NCBI GenBank assembly: GCA_035771165.1
Contig: JAWNZC010000419.1
Location: 4,986,890 to 5,050,889 of the forward strand
Reading direction: 5' to 3'
DNA: 64,000 nucleotides
Origin: Paragorgia papillata
Taxonomy: Eukaryota; Cnidaria; Anthozoa; Scleralcyonacea; Coralliidae
Part shown: one piece after another, positions 11,491 through 24,520 of the stretch
Layout: every line of letters begins with the position of its first letter
Position numbering within the stretch: position 1 is the first letter of the stretch
Made by a program: the position numbers and the translations under genes
The notes under the pieces: model-generated
The model's database searches: none
What the model was told of the DNA's origin: nothing
Seen by the model: only the letters and a program-made list of their open reading frames with translations

Positions 11491-12389
11491 TATAATAATA
11501 ATAATATAGATTGCCTTAAATCGTGATTTCTGAATCATATTGTGAAGTTTATTAATAATTTATTAACGCTTTTCAATCAAAGTTTAAACATATACGTCAA
11601 ATGCATACATCTGTAGACTCCATACAATTAGAGCAATAAAAATTAAAATTACAACCACTAAAGGCATTTATACTCTTCTGATACAACTAGTGTTTGTAAC
11701 TAAAATTACAAGATCATAAAGGGAATTTTTCTCTTTCATTTCGTGATTGTATATATTTTCCAACACGGTTGTTATTACTGTATACTCCAGAGAATAAACG
11801 GATAAAAGTCGAATCAATATTTTAAAAGATTATAACATATATACCTGTACAGTTTATGCCATCTCCACCAAAACCAACATTACAGGTACACATGAATGAT
11901 CCAGCTGTATTGTTACAATATGCCTTTGAGACACATGGGTTGCTGAGACATTCATTGATGTCTAAAGTAACATTAGAAAGAAAACTTTGTTAATTTCCAT
12001 TGAAAGTACCCAAAAAAATAATGGAATTATTTCATTTCTTAATTTATTAAGCAAGAATTAGTACCAGGAAAGCCCGGACTATTGAATGTTTGAAATGCCA
12101 AAACAAACGTATGAATTTAATGTGTTATTTCAATTTCTCAATTTGCATGCAGCTGTACAGTGAAAAGACCTCCACCAAAACCAGGATCACATATACAGAT
12201 AAAAGATTCAATTAACTGTATTGTTACAAGCTTCGCTTGAATGGCATGGTTTATTAAGACACTCGTTAACATTCGAAATATGATAAAGAAAACATAATGT
12301 AAACTTGATAAAGAGTTTTTCCTTAGTTTATAGAAATGAAGGTACAACGTTTTTTTTGGCGATATTTTAAACGGTCGATACGCAGATAC

Positions 12390-12506
12390 CTGTACAGTTT
12401 ATGCCATCTCCACTAAAGCCAGCATCACATGTACAATTGTACGATCCTACTGTATTGTTACAAGTTGCGTTTGAATGACATGGATTGTATTGACATTCGT
12501 TGATAT
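12390..12506 (-). CDS. Array cbEGF exon C (representative, AAG acceptor)
   Basis: Module C is 117 nt, phase 1-1. It opens [16 protein letters not shown] (QNNPC in many other copies), has a [10 protein letters not shown] core and ends [11 protein letters not shown]. The donor ACAG|GTATCT is intact, but the acceptor reads TCATTTAAG where diverged copies read TCATTTCAG. Full copies start at 9518, 10656, 12390, 13553, 14720, 16917, 18648, 19793, 20980, 21475, 22604, 23789, 24272, 25416, 26555, 27735, 28218, 29359, 30543, 31026, 32174, 33363, 33846 and 37149. Only those at 9518, 10656, 16917 and 37149 keep CAG. The copy at 31026 has a one-base insertion. Confidence 0.7.
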
Positions 12507-12604
12507 CTTAAATGACAAAATAATAAAAATACAATTTCGACTTTAATTATAATTATAATAATAATAAAAATAATAATAATAATAATAAAAATAACAATAA
12601 TAAC

Positions 12605-12656
<52 letters not shown>

Positions 12657-12767
12657 GTAATAATATAGATTGCCTTAAATCGTGATTTATGAATCATACT
12701 GTGAAGTTTATTAATAATTTACGAACGCTTTCCAATCAATGTTTAAACATATACGTCAAGTGCATAC

Positions 12768-12861
12768 CTCTGTAGACTCCATACAATTAGCGAAATAAAA
12801 ATTATAATTACAACCACTAAAGGCATGTATACTCTTCTGATAAAACGACTAGTGTTTGCAA
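12768..12861 (-). CDS. Array exon D: predicted membrane-span exon (representative)
   Basis: Module D is bounded by a good acceptor (TTGTAATTTCAG) and donor (CTACAGAG|GTATGC). Its 94 nt enter in phase 1 and leave in phase 2, encoding VANTSRFIRRVY, then the hydrophobic run MPLVVVIIIFISLIVWSLQ, then R. After an A exon it would give EGF followed at once by a single membrane span. Copies start at 8942, 9270, 9866, 11609, 12768, 13937, 16135, 17868, 19008, 20192, 21819, 23003, 24633, 25770, 26951, 28572, 29758, 31387, 32579, 36365, 37509 and 37833. The diverged copy at 37509-37602 keeps the span with conservative changes (L/I, S/A, R/K) but has lost its donor. Phase 1-2 means it cannot be read through into a phase-1 EGF exon. 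Coding status is inferred. Confidence 0.45.
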
Positions 12862-13006
12862 CTGAAATTACAAGATCATAAATGGACTTTTTCTCTTTCA
12901 TTTCGTGATTGTATATATTTTCCAACACGGTTGTTATTACTGTATATTCCAGAGAATAAACGGATAAAAGTCGAATCAATATTTTAAAAGATTATAACAT
13001 GTATAC

Positions 13007-13123
13007 CTGTACAGTTTATGCCATCTCCACTAAAACCCCCATTACAGGTACACATGAATGATCCAACAGTATTGTTACAATATGCGTTTGAGTCACATGG
13101 GTTGTTGAGACATTCATTGATGT
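13007..13123 (-). CDS. Array cbEGF exon A (representative copy)
   Basis: Module A is 117 nt, phase 1-1. It opens DINECLNNPCDSNAYC, has a CNNTVGSFMC core and ends GDGINCTG, with six cysteines and the DxNE/N/F calcium-binding pattern of cbEGF domains. Acceptor TTACTTTAG and donor ACAG|GTATAC are good. Eighteen copies exist, starting at 10112, 11845, 13007, 14176, 16374, 18104, 19247, 20431, 22058, 23242, 24872, 26009, 27190, 28812, 29997, 31626, 32818 and 36604. Those at 20431, 28812 and 31626 are 118 nt through a single-base insertion, and the one at 10112 lacks its acceptor. A is the best-preserved module for splicing. Confidence 0.78.
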
Positions 13124-13315
13124 CTAAAGTAACATTAGAAAGAAAACTTTGTTAATTTTCATTGAAAGTAACCCCAAAAAATAATAGAATTATTTCATTT
13201 TTAATTTATTAAGCAAGAATTAGTACCAGGAAAACCCGGACTATTGAATCTTTGAAATTGCCAAAACAAACGTATGAATTAAATGTGTTATTTCATTTTC
13301 TCAATTTACATGCAG

Positions 13316-13435
13316 CTGTACAGTGAAAAGATCTGCACCAAAACCAGGATCACATATACAGATAAAAGATTCAATTAACTGTATTGTTACAAGCTTCGGT
13401 TGAATGGCATGGTTTATTAAGACACTCGTTAACAT
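13316..13435 (-). pseudogene. Array EGF pseudo-exon B (representative copy)
   Basis: Module B is about 120 nt and still resembles an EGF exon: NE/CLN...C and CICDPGFG are readable. Three defects are shared by all 18 copies. The expected acceptor AG before the exon reads CG or CT. The centre carries extra bases (GTTAATTGAATC) that put a stop or frameshift between the third and fourth cysteines. The donor GT reads CT (ACAG|CTGCAT or similar). Copies start at 10421, 12153, 13316, 14484, 16682, 18412, 19556, 20740, 22367, 23551, 25180, 26318, 27498, 29122, 30305, 31936, 33126 and 36912, with a fragment at 38089-38126. It was dead before the array expanded. Confidence 0.8.
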
Positions 13436-13552
13436 TCGAAATATGATAAAGAAAACATAATGTAAATGTGATAAAAAGTTTTTCCTTAGTTTATAGAAAT
13501 GAAGGTACAACGGTTTTTTTTGCGATATTTTAAACGGTCGATACGCAGATAC

Positions 13553-13724
13553 CTGTACAGTTTATGCCATCTCCACTAAAGCCAGCATCACATGTACAAT
13601 TGTACGATCCTACTGTATTGTTACAAGTTGCGTTTGAATGACATGGATTGTTTTGACATTCGTTGATATCTTAAATGACAAAATAATAAAGATACAATTT
13701 CGACTTTAATTATAATTATAATAA

Positions 13725-13755
<31 letters not shown>

Positions 13756-13782
13756 AAAAATAATAACAATAATAACAATAAC

Positions 13783-13825
<43 letters not shown>

Positions 13826-14719
13826 GTAATAATATAGATTGCCTTAAATCGCGATTTCTGAATCATATTGTGAAGTTTATTAATAATTTATGAACGCTTT
13901 CCAATCAAAGTTTAAACATATACGTCAAGTGCATACCTCTGTAGACTCCATACAATTAGAGAAATAAAACTTATTATTACAACCACTAAAGGCATGTATA
14001 TTCTTCTGATAAAACAACTAGTGTTTGCAACTGAAATTACAAGATCATAAAGGGACTTTTTCTCTTTCATTTCGTGATTGTATATATTTTCCAACACGGT
14101 TGTTATTACTGTATACTCCAGAGAATAAACGGATAAAAGTTGAATTAATATTTTAAAAGATTATAACATGTATACCTGTACAGTTTATGCCATCTCCACT
14201 AAAACCCCCATTACAGGTACACATGAATGATCCAACTGTATTGTTACAATATGCGTTTGAGTCACATGGGTTGTTGAGACATTCATTGATGTCTAAAGTA
14301 ACATTAGAAAGAAAACTTTGTTAATTTCCATTGAAAGTACGCCAAAAAATAATATAATTATTTCATTTTTGATTTATTAAGCAAGAATTAGTACCAGGAA
14401 AACCCGGACTATTGAATCTTTGAAATTGCCAAAACAAACGTATGAATTAAATGTGTTATTTCATTTTCTCAATTTGCATGCAGCTGTGCAGTTAAACGAT
14501 CTCCACCAAAACCAGGATCACATATACAGATAAAAGATTCAATTAACTGTATTGTTACAAGCTTCGCTTGAATGGCATGGTTTATTAAGACACTCGTTAA
14601 CATTCGAAATATGATAAAGAAAACATAATGTAAACGTGATAAAATGTTATTCCTTAGTTTATATAAATGAAGGTATAACGTTTTTTTTGCGATATTTTAA
14701 ACGGTCGATACGCAGATAC
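13553..14719 (-). repeat. Array unit: C, D, A, B
   Basis: C 13553-13669, (TAA)n about 13700-13836, D 13937-14030, A 14176-14292, B 14484-14603. C and A are open; C has the AAG acceptor. Confidence 0.88.
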
Positions 14720-15954
14720 CTGTACAGTTTATGCCATCTCCACTAAAGCCAGCATCACATGTACAATTGTACGATCCTACTGTATTGTTACAAGTTGCGT
14801 TTGAATGACATGGATTATTTTGACATTCGTTGATATCTTAAATGACAAAATAATAAAGATACAATTTCGACTTTAATTATAATTATAATAATAATAATAA
14901 AAATAATAATAATAATAAAAATAATAACAATAATAACAATAATGGAAACTTTACTAAATGTTTTTTCTTTTCTACATATACAATTATAAATCTCGCTTAT
15001 TAAGGTAATTTACAATTGTCTACTTGAATCACAACTAATAATATATAATAACAACTAATGACTATATAATAAAACATGCAAATTTATATACAAATATTTC
15101 AAAAAGCTAATAATTTGGGATTTCCCCATTCCTTATTTCGGCAGCAGAAAATGTAATACGTAGTTCTGATAGCTATAGTCATCATTTTCCTTACGCAGTA
15201 CATTTGGTGCTTGTTATCAAGACCAACCTTATCTAGCATATCTAAAAAAGTAGAACAGTCATTCGCAAAAACACCTAGGCACTCATGGAGATATTTATAA
15301 ATTTTACATCATTAAAATGTTCACTTTGCTGTTTTACTAGTTCACTATATTTATCTTCTTTCCGTTTGACGTTGTTTTGAAAGTTTGATTCAAAAACAAC
15401 GGTAAGTTCGAGAACATAAAGACGGCCGTTTGAACAATGCAATAGCAAATCTGGACGATACGTGTCACCAGTTAGGATAGATGGGCTTTTGAATCCAGGT
15501 AGATCGACAAAGAGGTCTGAACCGTTAACAGTTTGTAAGGTATTTGCAAGAAAGTTAAGAATTGAATTGTGCCTCCATGTAAAGCGTTCAAGATACGATT
15601 GACAACCAGCAACAACGTGTAGTAGTGTTTCTGGGCTCAGACAAAAGGAGCATTCTGGACTTGAAGATATTCCCCATCTGTGAAGGTTTTTGCGTGTCGG
15701 AGTAGAATTGTTCACATAACGTATAGTAAAGTTATAAATGTTTTTTGGCAGTTTTGATTGAGCAGTTGACCACACCTTGTTAAGCTTTGATAAGGAGAAC
15801 TTGGTAACGTTAGAAAAAAAGGATCCCTGACAAGTCAAGTGGTTTTGAAGTCTATCTTCATGCCCAGAACGGAAATCTTTCAGAACTTCTTTAGTAGAGT
15901 TATAGACGTCGTATTGAATATTAGTATGATTATTAGTGGATTTCCACAGTTCAC

Positions 15955-16005
<51 letters not shown>

Positions 16006-16916
16006 GTAATAATAATAATAATAGTAATAATATAGATTGCCTTAAATCGTGATTTCTGAATCATATTGTGAAGTTTATTAATAATTTATGAACGCTTTCC
16101 AATCAAAGTTTAAACATATACGTCAAGTGCATACCTCTGTAGACTCCATACAATTAGAGAAATAAAAATTATAATTACAACCACAAAGGGCATGTATATT
16201 CTTCTGATAAAACAACTAGTGTTTGCAACTGAAATTACAAGATCATAAAGGGACTTTTTCTCTTTCATTTCGTGATTGTATATATTTTCCAACACGGTTG
16301 TTATTACTGTATACTCCAGAGAATAAACGGATAAAAGTCGAATCAATATTTTAAAGGATTATAACATGTATACCTGTACAGTTTATGCCATCTCCACTAA
16401 AACCCCCATTACAGGTACACATGAATGATCCAACTGTATTGTTACAATATGCGTTTGAGTCACATGGGTTGTTGAGACATTCATTGATGTCTAAAGTAAC
16501 ATTAGAAAGAAAACTTTGTTAATTTCCATTGAAAGTACCCCAAAAAATAATGGAATTATTTCATTTTTAATTTATTAAGCAAGAATTAGTACCAGGAAAA
16601 CCCGGACTATTGAATCTTTGAAATTGCCAAAACAAACGTATGAATTTAATGTGTTATTTCATTTTCTCAATTTGCATGCAGCTGTACAGTCAAAAGATCT
16701 CTACCAAAACCAGGATCACATATACAGCTAAAAGATTCAATTAACTGTATTGTTACAAGCTTCGGTTGAATGGCGTGGTTTATTAAGACACGCGTTAACA
16801 TTCGAAATATGATAAAGAAAACATAATGTAAACGTGATAAAAGGTTTTTCCTTAGTTTATAGAAATGAAGGTAAAATGTTTTTGGGCGATATTTTAAACG
16901 GTCGATACGTAGATAC
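14720..16916 (-). repeat. Array unit carrying an R4-like retrotransposon
   Basis: C 14720-14836, microsatellite about 14871-14940, retroelement copy 14941-15955, (TAA)n about 15956-16032, D 16135-16228, A 16374-16490, B 16682-16801. The stretch from 14941 to about 16.6 kb is closely repeated at 35155 to about 36.9 kb. Confidence 0.88.
14941..15955 (-). mobile_element. 5'-truncated R4/Dong-like non-LTR retrotransposon, copy 1
   Basis: This 1015-bp element in minus orientation is inserted within a (TAA)n tract. It has the C-terminal part of a retrotransposon ORF (reading into about 15275-15955) plus a ~330-bp 3' tail. A zinc knuckle C-x2-C-x7-H-x4-C is followed by an RPDLLL...VLELT block typical of the restriction-like endonuclease of R2/R4-type elements. 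Compared with the copy at 35155, one base is missing near 15285, which truncates the ORF. No reverse transcriptase domain remains. Confidence 0.75.
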
Positions 16917-18647
16917 CTGTACAGTTGATGCCAGCATCACATATACAATTGTACGATCCTACTGTATTGTTACAAGTTGCGTTTGAATGACATGGATTGT
17001 TTTGACATTCGTTGATATCTGAAATGACAAAACAATAAAGAATACAATTTCGACTTTAATTATAATTATAATAATAATAATAAAAACAATAATAATAATA
17101 ATAAAAATAATAACAATAATAACAATAATAATAAGTATAGGTAATAGCATGGTTTCGAGTGCAATTTGGAAAAAAAACATGCACGAGTGAGTTTTTCAAA
17201 TACTGTCAAAATAGCACGAGTCCGAAGGACTCGTGCTATTTAAAGTATTTGAAAAACTTTTTCCAAATTGCACGAGAAACCATGCTATTACTTATTAATA
17301 ATATACATGAAAAAATGTTCAAAACAACTGTACTAACATTTTAACGTACGTGTTTAGCCGTCCACTCCTCGCATATTTATTTGTTAAAAAACGCTTCGCT
17401 TCCTTTACTACTTGAAAAAGTTTACTCGAGGCATAAAGAAGCTTCTGGTCTTCTTGTAGGTACTTCACTTGGCAATATTAAAGGATAACTAGCTTCAAAT
17501 TTGAACAAATTATCCCCAAAACCGCCGAATCTTGGCCGCCATCTTTGTTTGTTTTGTGTTGGGAAAAATCCGATGTACAATCAATTTGATTGGTTCTTAG
17601 TGATAACAGATTTTTGCACTGTGATTACAGATTTTTGCACTGTGATTACGGATTTTTGCACTGTGATAACACAATTCTGCACTGTTGTTTGGGATTAACT
17701 GCACTGGAATCAGCCAATCACAGTCGAGATATTTTTTCATGTATATTATTATAATAGTAATAATATAGATTGCCTTAAATCGTGATTTCTGAATCATATT
17801 GTGAAGTTTATTAATAATTTATGAACGCTTTTCAATCAAAGTTTAAACATATACGTCAAATGCATACATCTGTAGACTCCATACAATTAGAGCAATAAAA
17901 ATTAAAATTACAACCACTAAAGGCATTTATACTCTTCTGATACAACTAGTGTTTGTAACTAAAATTACAAGATCATAAAGGGAATTTTTCTCTTTCATTT
18001 CGTGATTGTATATATTTTCCAACACGGTTGTTATTACTGTATACTCCAGAGAATAAACGGATAAAAGTCGAATCAATATTTTAAAAGATTATAACATATA
18101 TACCTGTACAGTTTATGCCATCTCCACCAAAACCAACATTACAGGTACACATGAATGATCCAACTGTATTGTTACAATATGCGTTTGAATCACATGGGTT
18201 GCTGAGACATTCATTGATGTCTAAAGTAACATTAGAAAGAAAACTTTGTTAATTTCCATTGAAAGTACCCAAAAAAATAATGGAATTATTTCATTTCTTA
18301 ATTTATTAAGCAAGAATTATTACCAGGAAAGCCCGGACTATTGAATCTTTGAAATGCCAAAACAAACGTATGAATTTAATGTGTTATTTCAATTTCTCAA
18401 TTTGCATGCAGCTGTACAGTGAAAAGACCTCCACCAAAACCAGGATCACATATACAGATAAAAGATTCAATTAACTGTATTGTTGCAAGCTTCGCTTGAA
18501 TGGCATGGTTTATTAAGACACTCGTTAACATTCGAAATATGATAAAGAAAACATAATGTAAACTTGATAAAAAGTTTTTCCTTAGTTTATAGAAATGAAG
18601 GTACAACGTTTTTTTGGCGATATTTTAAACGGTCGATACGCAGATAC
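16917..18647 (-). repeat. Array unit with MITE insertions (duplicate of 10656-12389)
   Basis: C (15-nt deleted, CAG acceptor) is 16917-17018, inserted elements 17138-17750, D 17868-17958, A 18104-18220, B 18412-18531. Each module lies 6258-6261 bp from its partner in the left block. Confidence 0.88.
17138..17750. mobile_element. Duplicate of the two inverted-repeat elements
   Basis: This stretch repeats 10879-11490 with few changes: the palindromic MITE, then the element with the 20-bp tandem motif. It was copied as part of the 6.26-kb block duplication, not by fresh transposition, because the flanking exons match too. Confidence 0.75.
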
Positions 18648-18862
18648 CTGTACAGTTTATGCCATCTCCACTAAAGCCAGCATCACATGTACAATTGTAC
18701 GATCCTACTGTATTGTTACAAGTTGCGTTTGAATGACATGGATTGTATTGACATTCGTTGATATCTTAAATGACAAAATAATAAAGATACAATTTCGACT
18801 TTAATTATAATTATAATAATAATAAAAATAATAATAATAATAATAAAAATAACAATAATAAC

Positions 18863-18896
<34 letters not shown>

Positions 18897-19792
18897 GTAA
18901 TAATATAGATTGCCTTAAATCGTGATTTATGAATCATATTGTGAAGTTTATTAATAATTTATGAACGCTTTCCAATCAATGTTTAAACATATACGTCAAG
19001 TGCATACCTCTGTAGACTCCATACAATTAGCGAAATAAAAATTATAATTACAACCACTAAAGGCATGTATACTCTTCTGATAAAACGACTAGTGTTTGCA
19101 ACTGAAATTACAAGATCATAAAGGGACTTTTTCTCTTTCATTTCGTGATTGTATATATTTTCCAACACGGTTGTTATTACTGTATACTCCAGAGAATAAA
19201 CGGATAAAAGTCGAATCAATATTTTAAAAGATTATAACATGTATACCTGTACAGTTTATGCCATCTCCACTAAAACCCCCATTACAGGTACACATGAATG
19301 ATCCAACAGTATTGTTACAATATGCGTTTGAGTCACATGGGTTGTTGAGACATTCATTGATGTCTAAAGTAACATTAGAAAGAAAACTTTGTTAATTTTC
19401 ATTGAAAGTAACTCCAAAAAATAATAGAATTATTTCATTTTTAATTTATTAAGCAAGAATTAGTACCAGGAAAACCCGGACTATTGAATCTTTGAAATTG
19501 CCAAAACAAACGTATGAATTAAATGTGTTATTTCATTTTCTCAATTTGCATGCAGCTGTACAGTGAAAAGATCTGCACCAAAACCAGGATCACATATACA
19601 GATAAAAGATTCAATTAACTGTATTGTTACAAGCTTCGCTTGAATGGCATGGTTTATTAAGACACTCGTTAACATTCGAAATATGATAAAGAAAACATAA
19701 TGTAAATGTGATAAAACGTTTTTCCTTAGTTTATAGAAATGAAGGTACAACGTTTTTTTTTGCGATATTTTAAACGGTCGATACGCAGATAC
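18648..19792 (-). repeat. Array unit: C, D, A, B
   Basis: C 18648-18764, (TAA)n about 18800-18905, D 19008-19101, A 19247-19363, B 19556-19675. Confidence 0.88.
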
Positions 19793-19974
19793 CTGTACAG
19801 TTTATGCCATCTCCACTAAAGCCAGCATCACATGTACAATTGTACGATCCTACTGTATTGTTACAAGTTGCGTTTGAATGACATGGATTGTTTTGACATT
19901 CGTTGATATCTTAAATGACAAAATCATAAAGATACAATTTCGACTTTAATTATAATTATAATAATAATAAAAAA

Positions 19975-20018
<44 letters not shown>

Positions 20019-20037
20019 TAATAACAATAACAATAAC

Positions 20038-20074
<37 letters not shown>

Positions 20075-20979
20075 GTAATAGTAATAATATAGATTGCCTT
20101 AAATCGCGATTTCTGAATCATATTGTGAAGTTTATTAATAATTTATGAACGCTTTCCAATCAAAGTTTAAACATATACGTCAAGTGCATACCTCTGTAGA
20201 CTCCATACAATTAGAGAAATAAAACTTATAATTACAACCACTAAAGGCATGTATATTCTTCTGATAAAACAACTACTGTTTGCAACTGAAATTACAAGAT
20301 CATAAAGGGACTTTTTCTCTTTCATTTCGTGATTGTATATATTTTCCAACACGGTTGTTATTACTGTATACTCCAGAGAATAAACGGATAAAAGTTGAAT
20401 CAATATTTTAAAAGATTATAACATGTATACCTGTACAGTTTATGCCATCTCCACTAAAAACCCCCATTACAGGTACACATGAATGATCCAACTGTATTGT
20501 TACAATATGCGTTTGAGTCACATGGGTTGTTGAGACATTCATTCATGTCTAACGTAACATCAGAAAGAAAACTTTGTTAATTTCCATTGAAAGTACGCCA
20601 AAAAATAATATAATTATTTCATTTTTAATTTATTAAGCAAGAATTAGTACCAGGAAAACCCGGACTATTGAATCTTTGAAATTGCCAAAACAAACGTATG
20701 AATTAAATGTGTTATTTCATTTTCTCAATTTGCATGCAGCTGTGCAGTTAAACGATCTCCACCAAAACCAGGATCACATATACAGATAAAAGATTCAATT
20801 AACTGTATTGTTACAAGCTTCGCTTGAATGGCATGGTTTATTAAGACACTCGTTAACATTCGAAATATGATAAAGAAAACATAATGTAAACGTGATAAAA
20901 TGTTATTCCTTAGTTTATATAAATGAAGGTATAACGGTTTTTTTTTTGCGATATTTTAAAACGGTCGATACGCAGATAC
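19793..20979 (-). repeat. Array unit with frameshifted A
   Basis: C 19793-19909, (TAA)n about 19940-20085, D 20192-20285, A 20431-20548, B 20740-20859. A has an extra A in the run at about 20455-20460, making it 118 nt and out of frame. Confidence 0.88.
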
Positions 20980-21474
20980 CTGTACAGTTTATGCCATCTC
21001 CACTAAAGCCAGCATCACATGTACAATTGTACGATCCTACTGTATTGTTACAAGTTGCGTTTGAATGACATGGATTATTTTGACATTCGTTGATATCTTA
21101 AATGACAAAATAATAAAGATACAATTTCGACTTTAATTATAATTATAATAATAATAATAAAAATAATGGAAACTTTATTAAATGTCTTTTTAGATAATAT
21201 ACAATTGTAAATCTCGCTTATTTAAGGTAATTTACAATCGGCTACTTGAATCAACACTAACAATATATAACTAATAACTATATATAACAACATAAAACAA
21301 ATATACAGTACAATAATTTTAAAAAGTTAGCAGTTCAGGATTTGTTCGAAATATGATAAAGAAAACATAATGTAAACGTGATAAAATGTTATTCCTTAGT
21401 TTATATAAATGAAGGTTATAACGGTTTTTTTTTGCGATATTTTAAACGGTCGATACGCAGATACCTGTACAGTT
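20980..21474 (-). repeat. Short array unit: C plus retroelement 3' fragment
   Basis: C is 20980-21096. Its microsatellite is followed by a 179-bp R4-like 3' fragment (21166-21344) that is joined directly to the intron sequence normally found beside B. D, A and B are absent, so this is a duplication junction. Confidence 0.85.
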
Positions 21475-21633
21475 TATGCCATCTCCACTAAAGCCAGCAT
21501 CACATGTACAATTGTACGATCCTACTGTATTGTTACAAGTTGCGTTTGAATGACATGGATTGTATTGACATTCGTTGATATCTTAAATGACAAAATAATA
21601 AAGATACAATTTCGACTTTAATTATAATTATAA

Positions 21634-21664
<31 letters not shown>

Positions 21665-21682
21665 AAAAATAACAATAATAAC

Positions 21683-21716
<34 letters not shown>

Positions 21717-22603
21717 TAGATTGCCTTAAATCGTGATTTATGAATCATATTGTGAAGTTTATTAATAATTTATGAACGCTTTCCAATCAATGTTTAAACA
21801 TATACGTCAAGTGCATACCTCTGTAGACTCCATACAATTAGCGAAATAAAAATTATAATTACAACCACTAAAGGCATGTATACTCTTCTGATAAAACGAC
21901 TAGTGTTTGCAACTGAAATTACAAGATCATAAAGGGACTTTTTCTCTTTCATTTCGTGATTGTATATATTTTCCAACACGGTTGTTATTACTGTATACTC
22001 CAGAGAATAAACGGATAAAAGTCGAATCAATATTTTAAAAGATTATAACATGTATACCTGTACAGTTTATGCCATCTCCACTAAAACCCCCATTACAGGT
22101 ACACATGAATGATCCAACAGTATTGTTACAATATGCGTTTGAGTCACATGGGTTGTTGAGACATTCATTGATGTCTAAAGTAACATTAGAAAGAAAACTT
22201 TGTTAATTTTCATTGAAAGTAACTCCAAAAAATAATAGAATTATTTCATTTTTAATTTATTAAGCAAGAATTAGTACCAGGAAAACCCGGACTATTGAAT
22301 CTTTGAAATTGCCAAAACAAACGTATGAATTAAATGTGTTATTTCATTTTCTCAATTTGCATGCAGCTGTGCAGTTAAACGATCTCCACCAAAACCAGGA
22401 TCACATATACAGATAAAAGATTCAATTAACTGTATTGTTACAAGCTTCGCTTGAATGGCATGGTTTATTAAGACACTCGTTAACATTCGAAATATGATAA
22501 AGAAAACATAATGTAAATGTGATAAAACGTTTTTCCTTAGTTTATAGAAATGAAGGTACAACGTTTTTTTTTGCGATATTTTAAACGGTCGATACGCAGA
22601 TAC
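21475..22603 (-). repeat. Array unit: C, D, A, B
   Basis: C 21475-21591, (TAA)n about 21625-21716, D 21819-21912, A 22058-22174, B 22367-22486. Confidence 0.88.
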
Positions 22604-22785
22604 CTGTACAGTTTATGCCATCTCCACTAAAGCCAGCATCACATGTACAATTGTACGATCCTACTGTATTGTTACAAGTTGCGTTTGAATGACATGGATT
22701 GTTTTGACATTCGTTGATATCTTAAATGACAAAATCATAAAGATACAATTTCGACTTTAATTATAATTATAATAATAATAAAAAA

Positions 22786-22829
<44 letters not shown>

Positions 22830-22848
22830 TAATAACAATAACAATAAC

Positions 22849-22891
<43 letters not shown>

Positions 22892-23788
22892 GTAATAATA
22901 TAGATTGCCTTAAATCGCGATTTCTGAATCATATTGTGAAGTTTATTAATAATTTATGAACGCTTTCCAATCAAAGTTTAAACATATACGTCAAGTGCAT
23001 ACCTCTGTAGACTCCATACAATTAGAGAAATAAAACTTATAATTACAACCACTAAAGGCATGTATATTCTTCTGATAAAACAACTAGTGTTTGCAACTGA
23101 AATTACAAGATCATAAAGGGACTTTTTCTCTTTCATTTCGTGATTGTATATATTTTCCAACACGGTTGTTATTACTGTATACTCCAGAGAATAAACGGAT
23201 AAAAGTTGAATCAATATTTTAAAAGATTATAACATGTATACCTGTACAGTTTATGCCATCTCCACTAAAACCCCCATTACAGGTACACATGAATGATCCA
23301 ACTGTATTGTTACAATATGCGTTTGAGTCACATGGGTTGTTGAGACATTCATTCATGTCTAAAGTAACATCAGAAAGAAAACTTTGTTAATTTCCATTGA
23401 AAGTACGCCAAAAAATAATATAATTATTTCATTTTTAATTTATTAAGCAAGAATTAGTACCAGGAAAACCCGGACTATTGAATCTTTGAAATTGCCAAAA
23501 CAAAACGTATGAATTAAATGTGTTATTTCATTTTCTCAATTTGCATGCAGCTGTGCAGTTAAACGATCTCCACCAAAACCAGGATCACATATACAGATAA
23601 AAGATTCAATTAACTGTATTGTTACAAGCTTCGCTTGAATGGCATGGTTTATTAAGACACTCGTTAACATTCGAAATATGATAAAGAAAACATAATGTAA
23701 ACGTGATAAAATGTTATTCCTTAGTTTATATAAATGAAGGTATAACGGTTTTTTTTTGCGATATTTTAAACGGTCGATACGCAGATAC
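22604..23788 (-). repeat. Array unit: C, D, A, B
   Basis: C 22604-22720, (TAA)n about 22750-22903, D 23003-23096, A 23242-23358, B 23551-23670. A opens DMNEC instead of DINEC. Confidence 0.88.
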
Positions 23789-24271
23789 CTGTACAGTTTA
23801 TGCCATCTCCACTAAAGCCAGCATCACATGTACAATTGTACGATCCTACTGTATTGTTACAAGTTGCGTTTGAATGACATGGATTATTTTGACATTCGTT
23901 GATATCTTAAATGACAAAATAATAAAGATACAATTTCGACTTTAATTATAATTATAATAATAATAATAAAAATAATGGAAACTTTATTAAATGTCTTTTT
24001 AGATAATATACAATTGTAAATCTCGCTTATTTAAGGTAATTTACAATCGGCTACTTGAATCAACACTAACAATATATAACTAATAACTATATATAACAAC
24101 ATAAAACAAATATACAGTACAATAATTTTAAAAAGTTAGCAGTTCAGGATTTGTTCGAAATATGATAAAGAAAACATAATGTAAACGTGATAAAATGTTA
24201 TTCCTTAGTTTATATAAATGAAGGTATAACGGGTTTTTTTGCGATATTTTAAACGGTCGATACGCAGATAC
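23789..24271 (-). repeat. Short array unit: C plus retroelement 3' fragment
   Basis: C 23789-23905 and R4-like fragment 23973-24153 with the same junction to B-side intron as at 21344. Confidence 0.85.
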
Positions 24272-24486
24272 CTGTACAGTTTATGCCATCTCCACTAAAG
24301 CCAGCATCACATCTACAATTGTACGATCCTACTGTATTGTTACAAGTTGCGTTTGAATGACATGGATTGTATTGACATTCGTTGATATCTTAAATGACAA
24401 AATAATAAAGATACAATTTCGACTTTAATTATAATTATAATAATAATAAAAATAATAATAATAATAATAAAAATAACAATAATAAC

Positions 24487-24520
<34 letters not shown>

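Larger units (their letters stand above)
10656..12389 (-). repeat. Array unit with MITE insertions
   Basis: C (deleted form) is 10656-10757, the A/T-rich microsatellite about 10797-10878, two inverted-repeat elements 10879-11490, D 11609-11699, A 11845-11961 and B 12153-12272. D is 3 nt shorter than usual. The block is repeated almost unchanged at 16917-18647. Confidence 0.85.
12390..13552 (-). repeat. Array unit: C, D, A, B
   Basis: C 12390-12506 (AAG acceptor), (TAA)n about 12540-12665, D 12768-12861, A 13007-13123, B 13316-13435. C and A are open and 117 nt. Confidence 0.88.
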
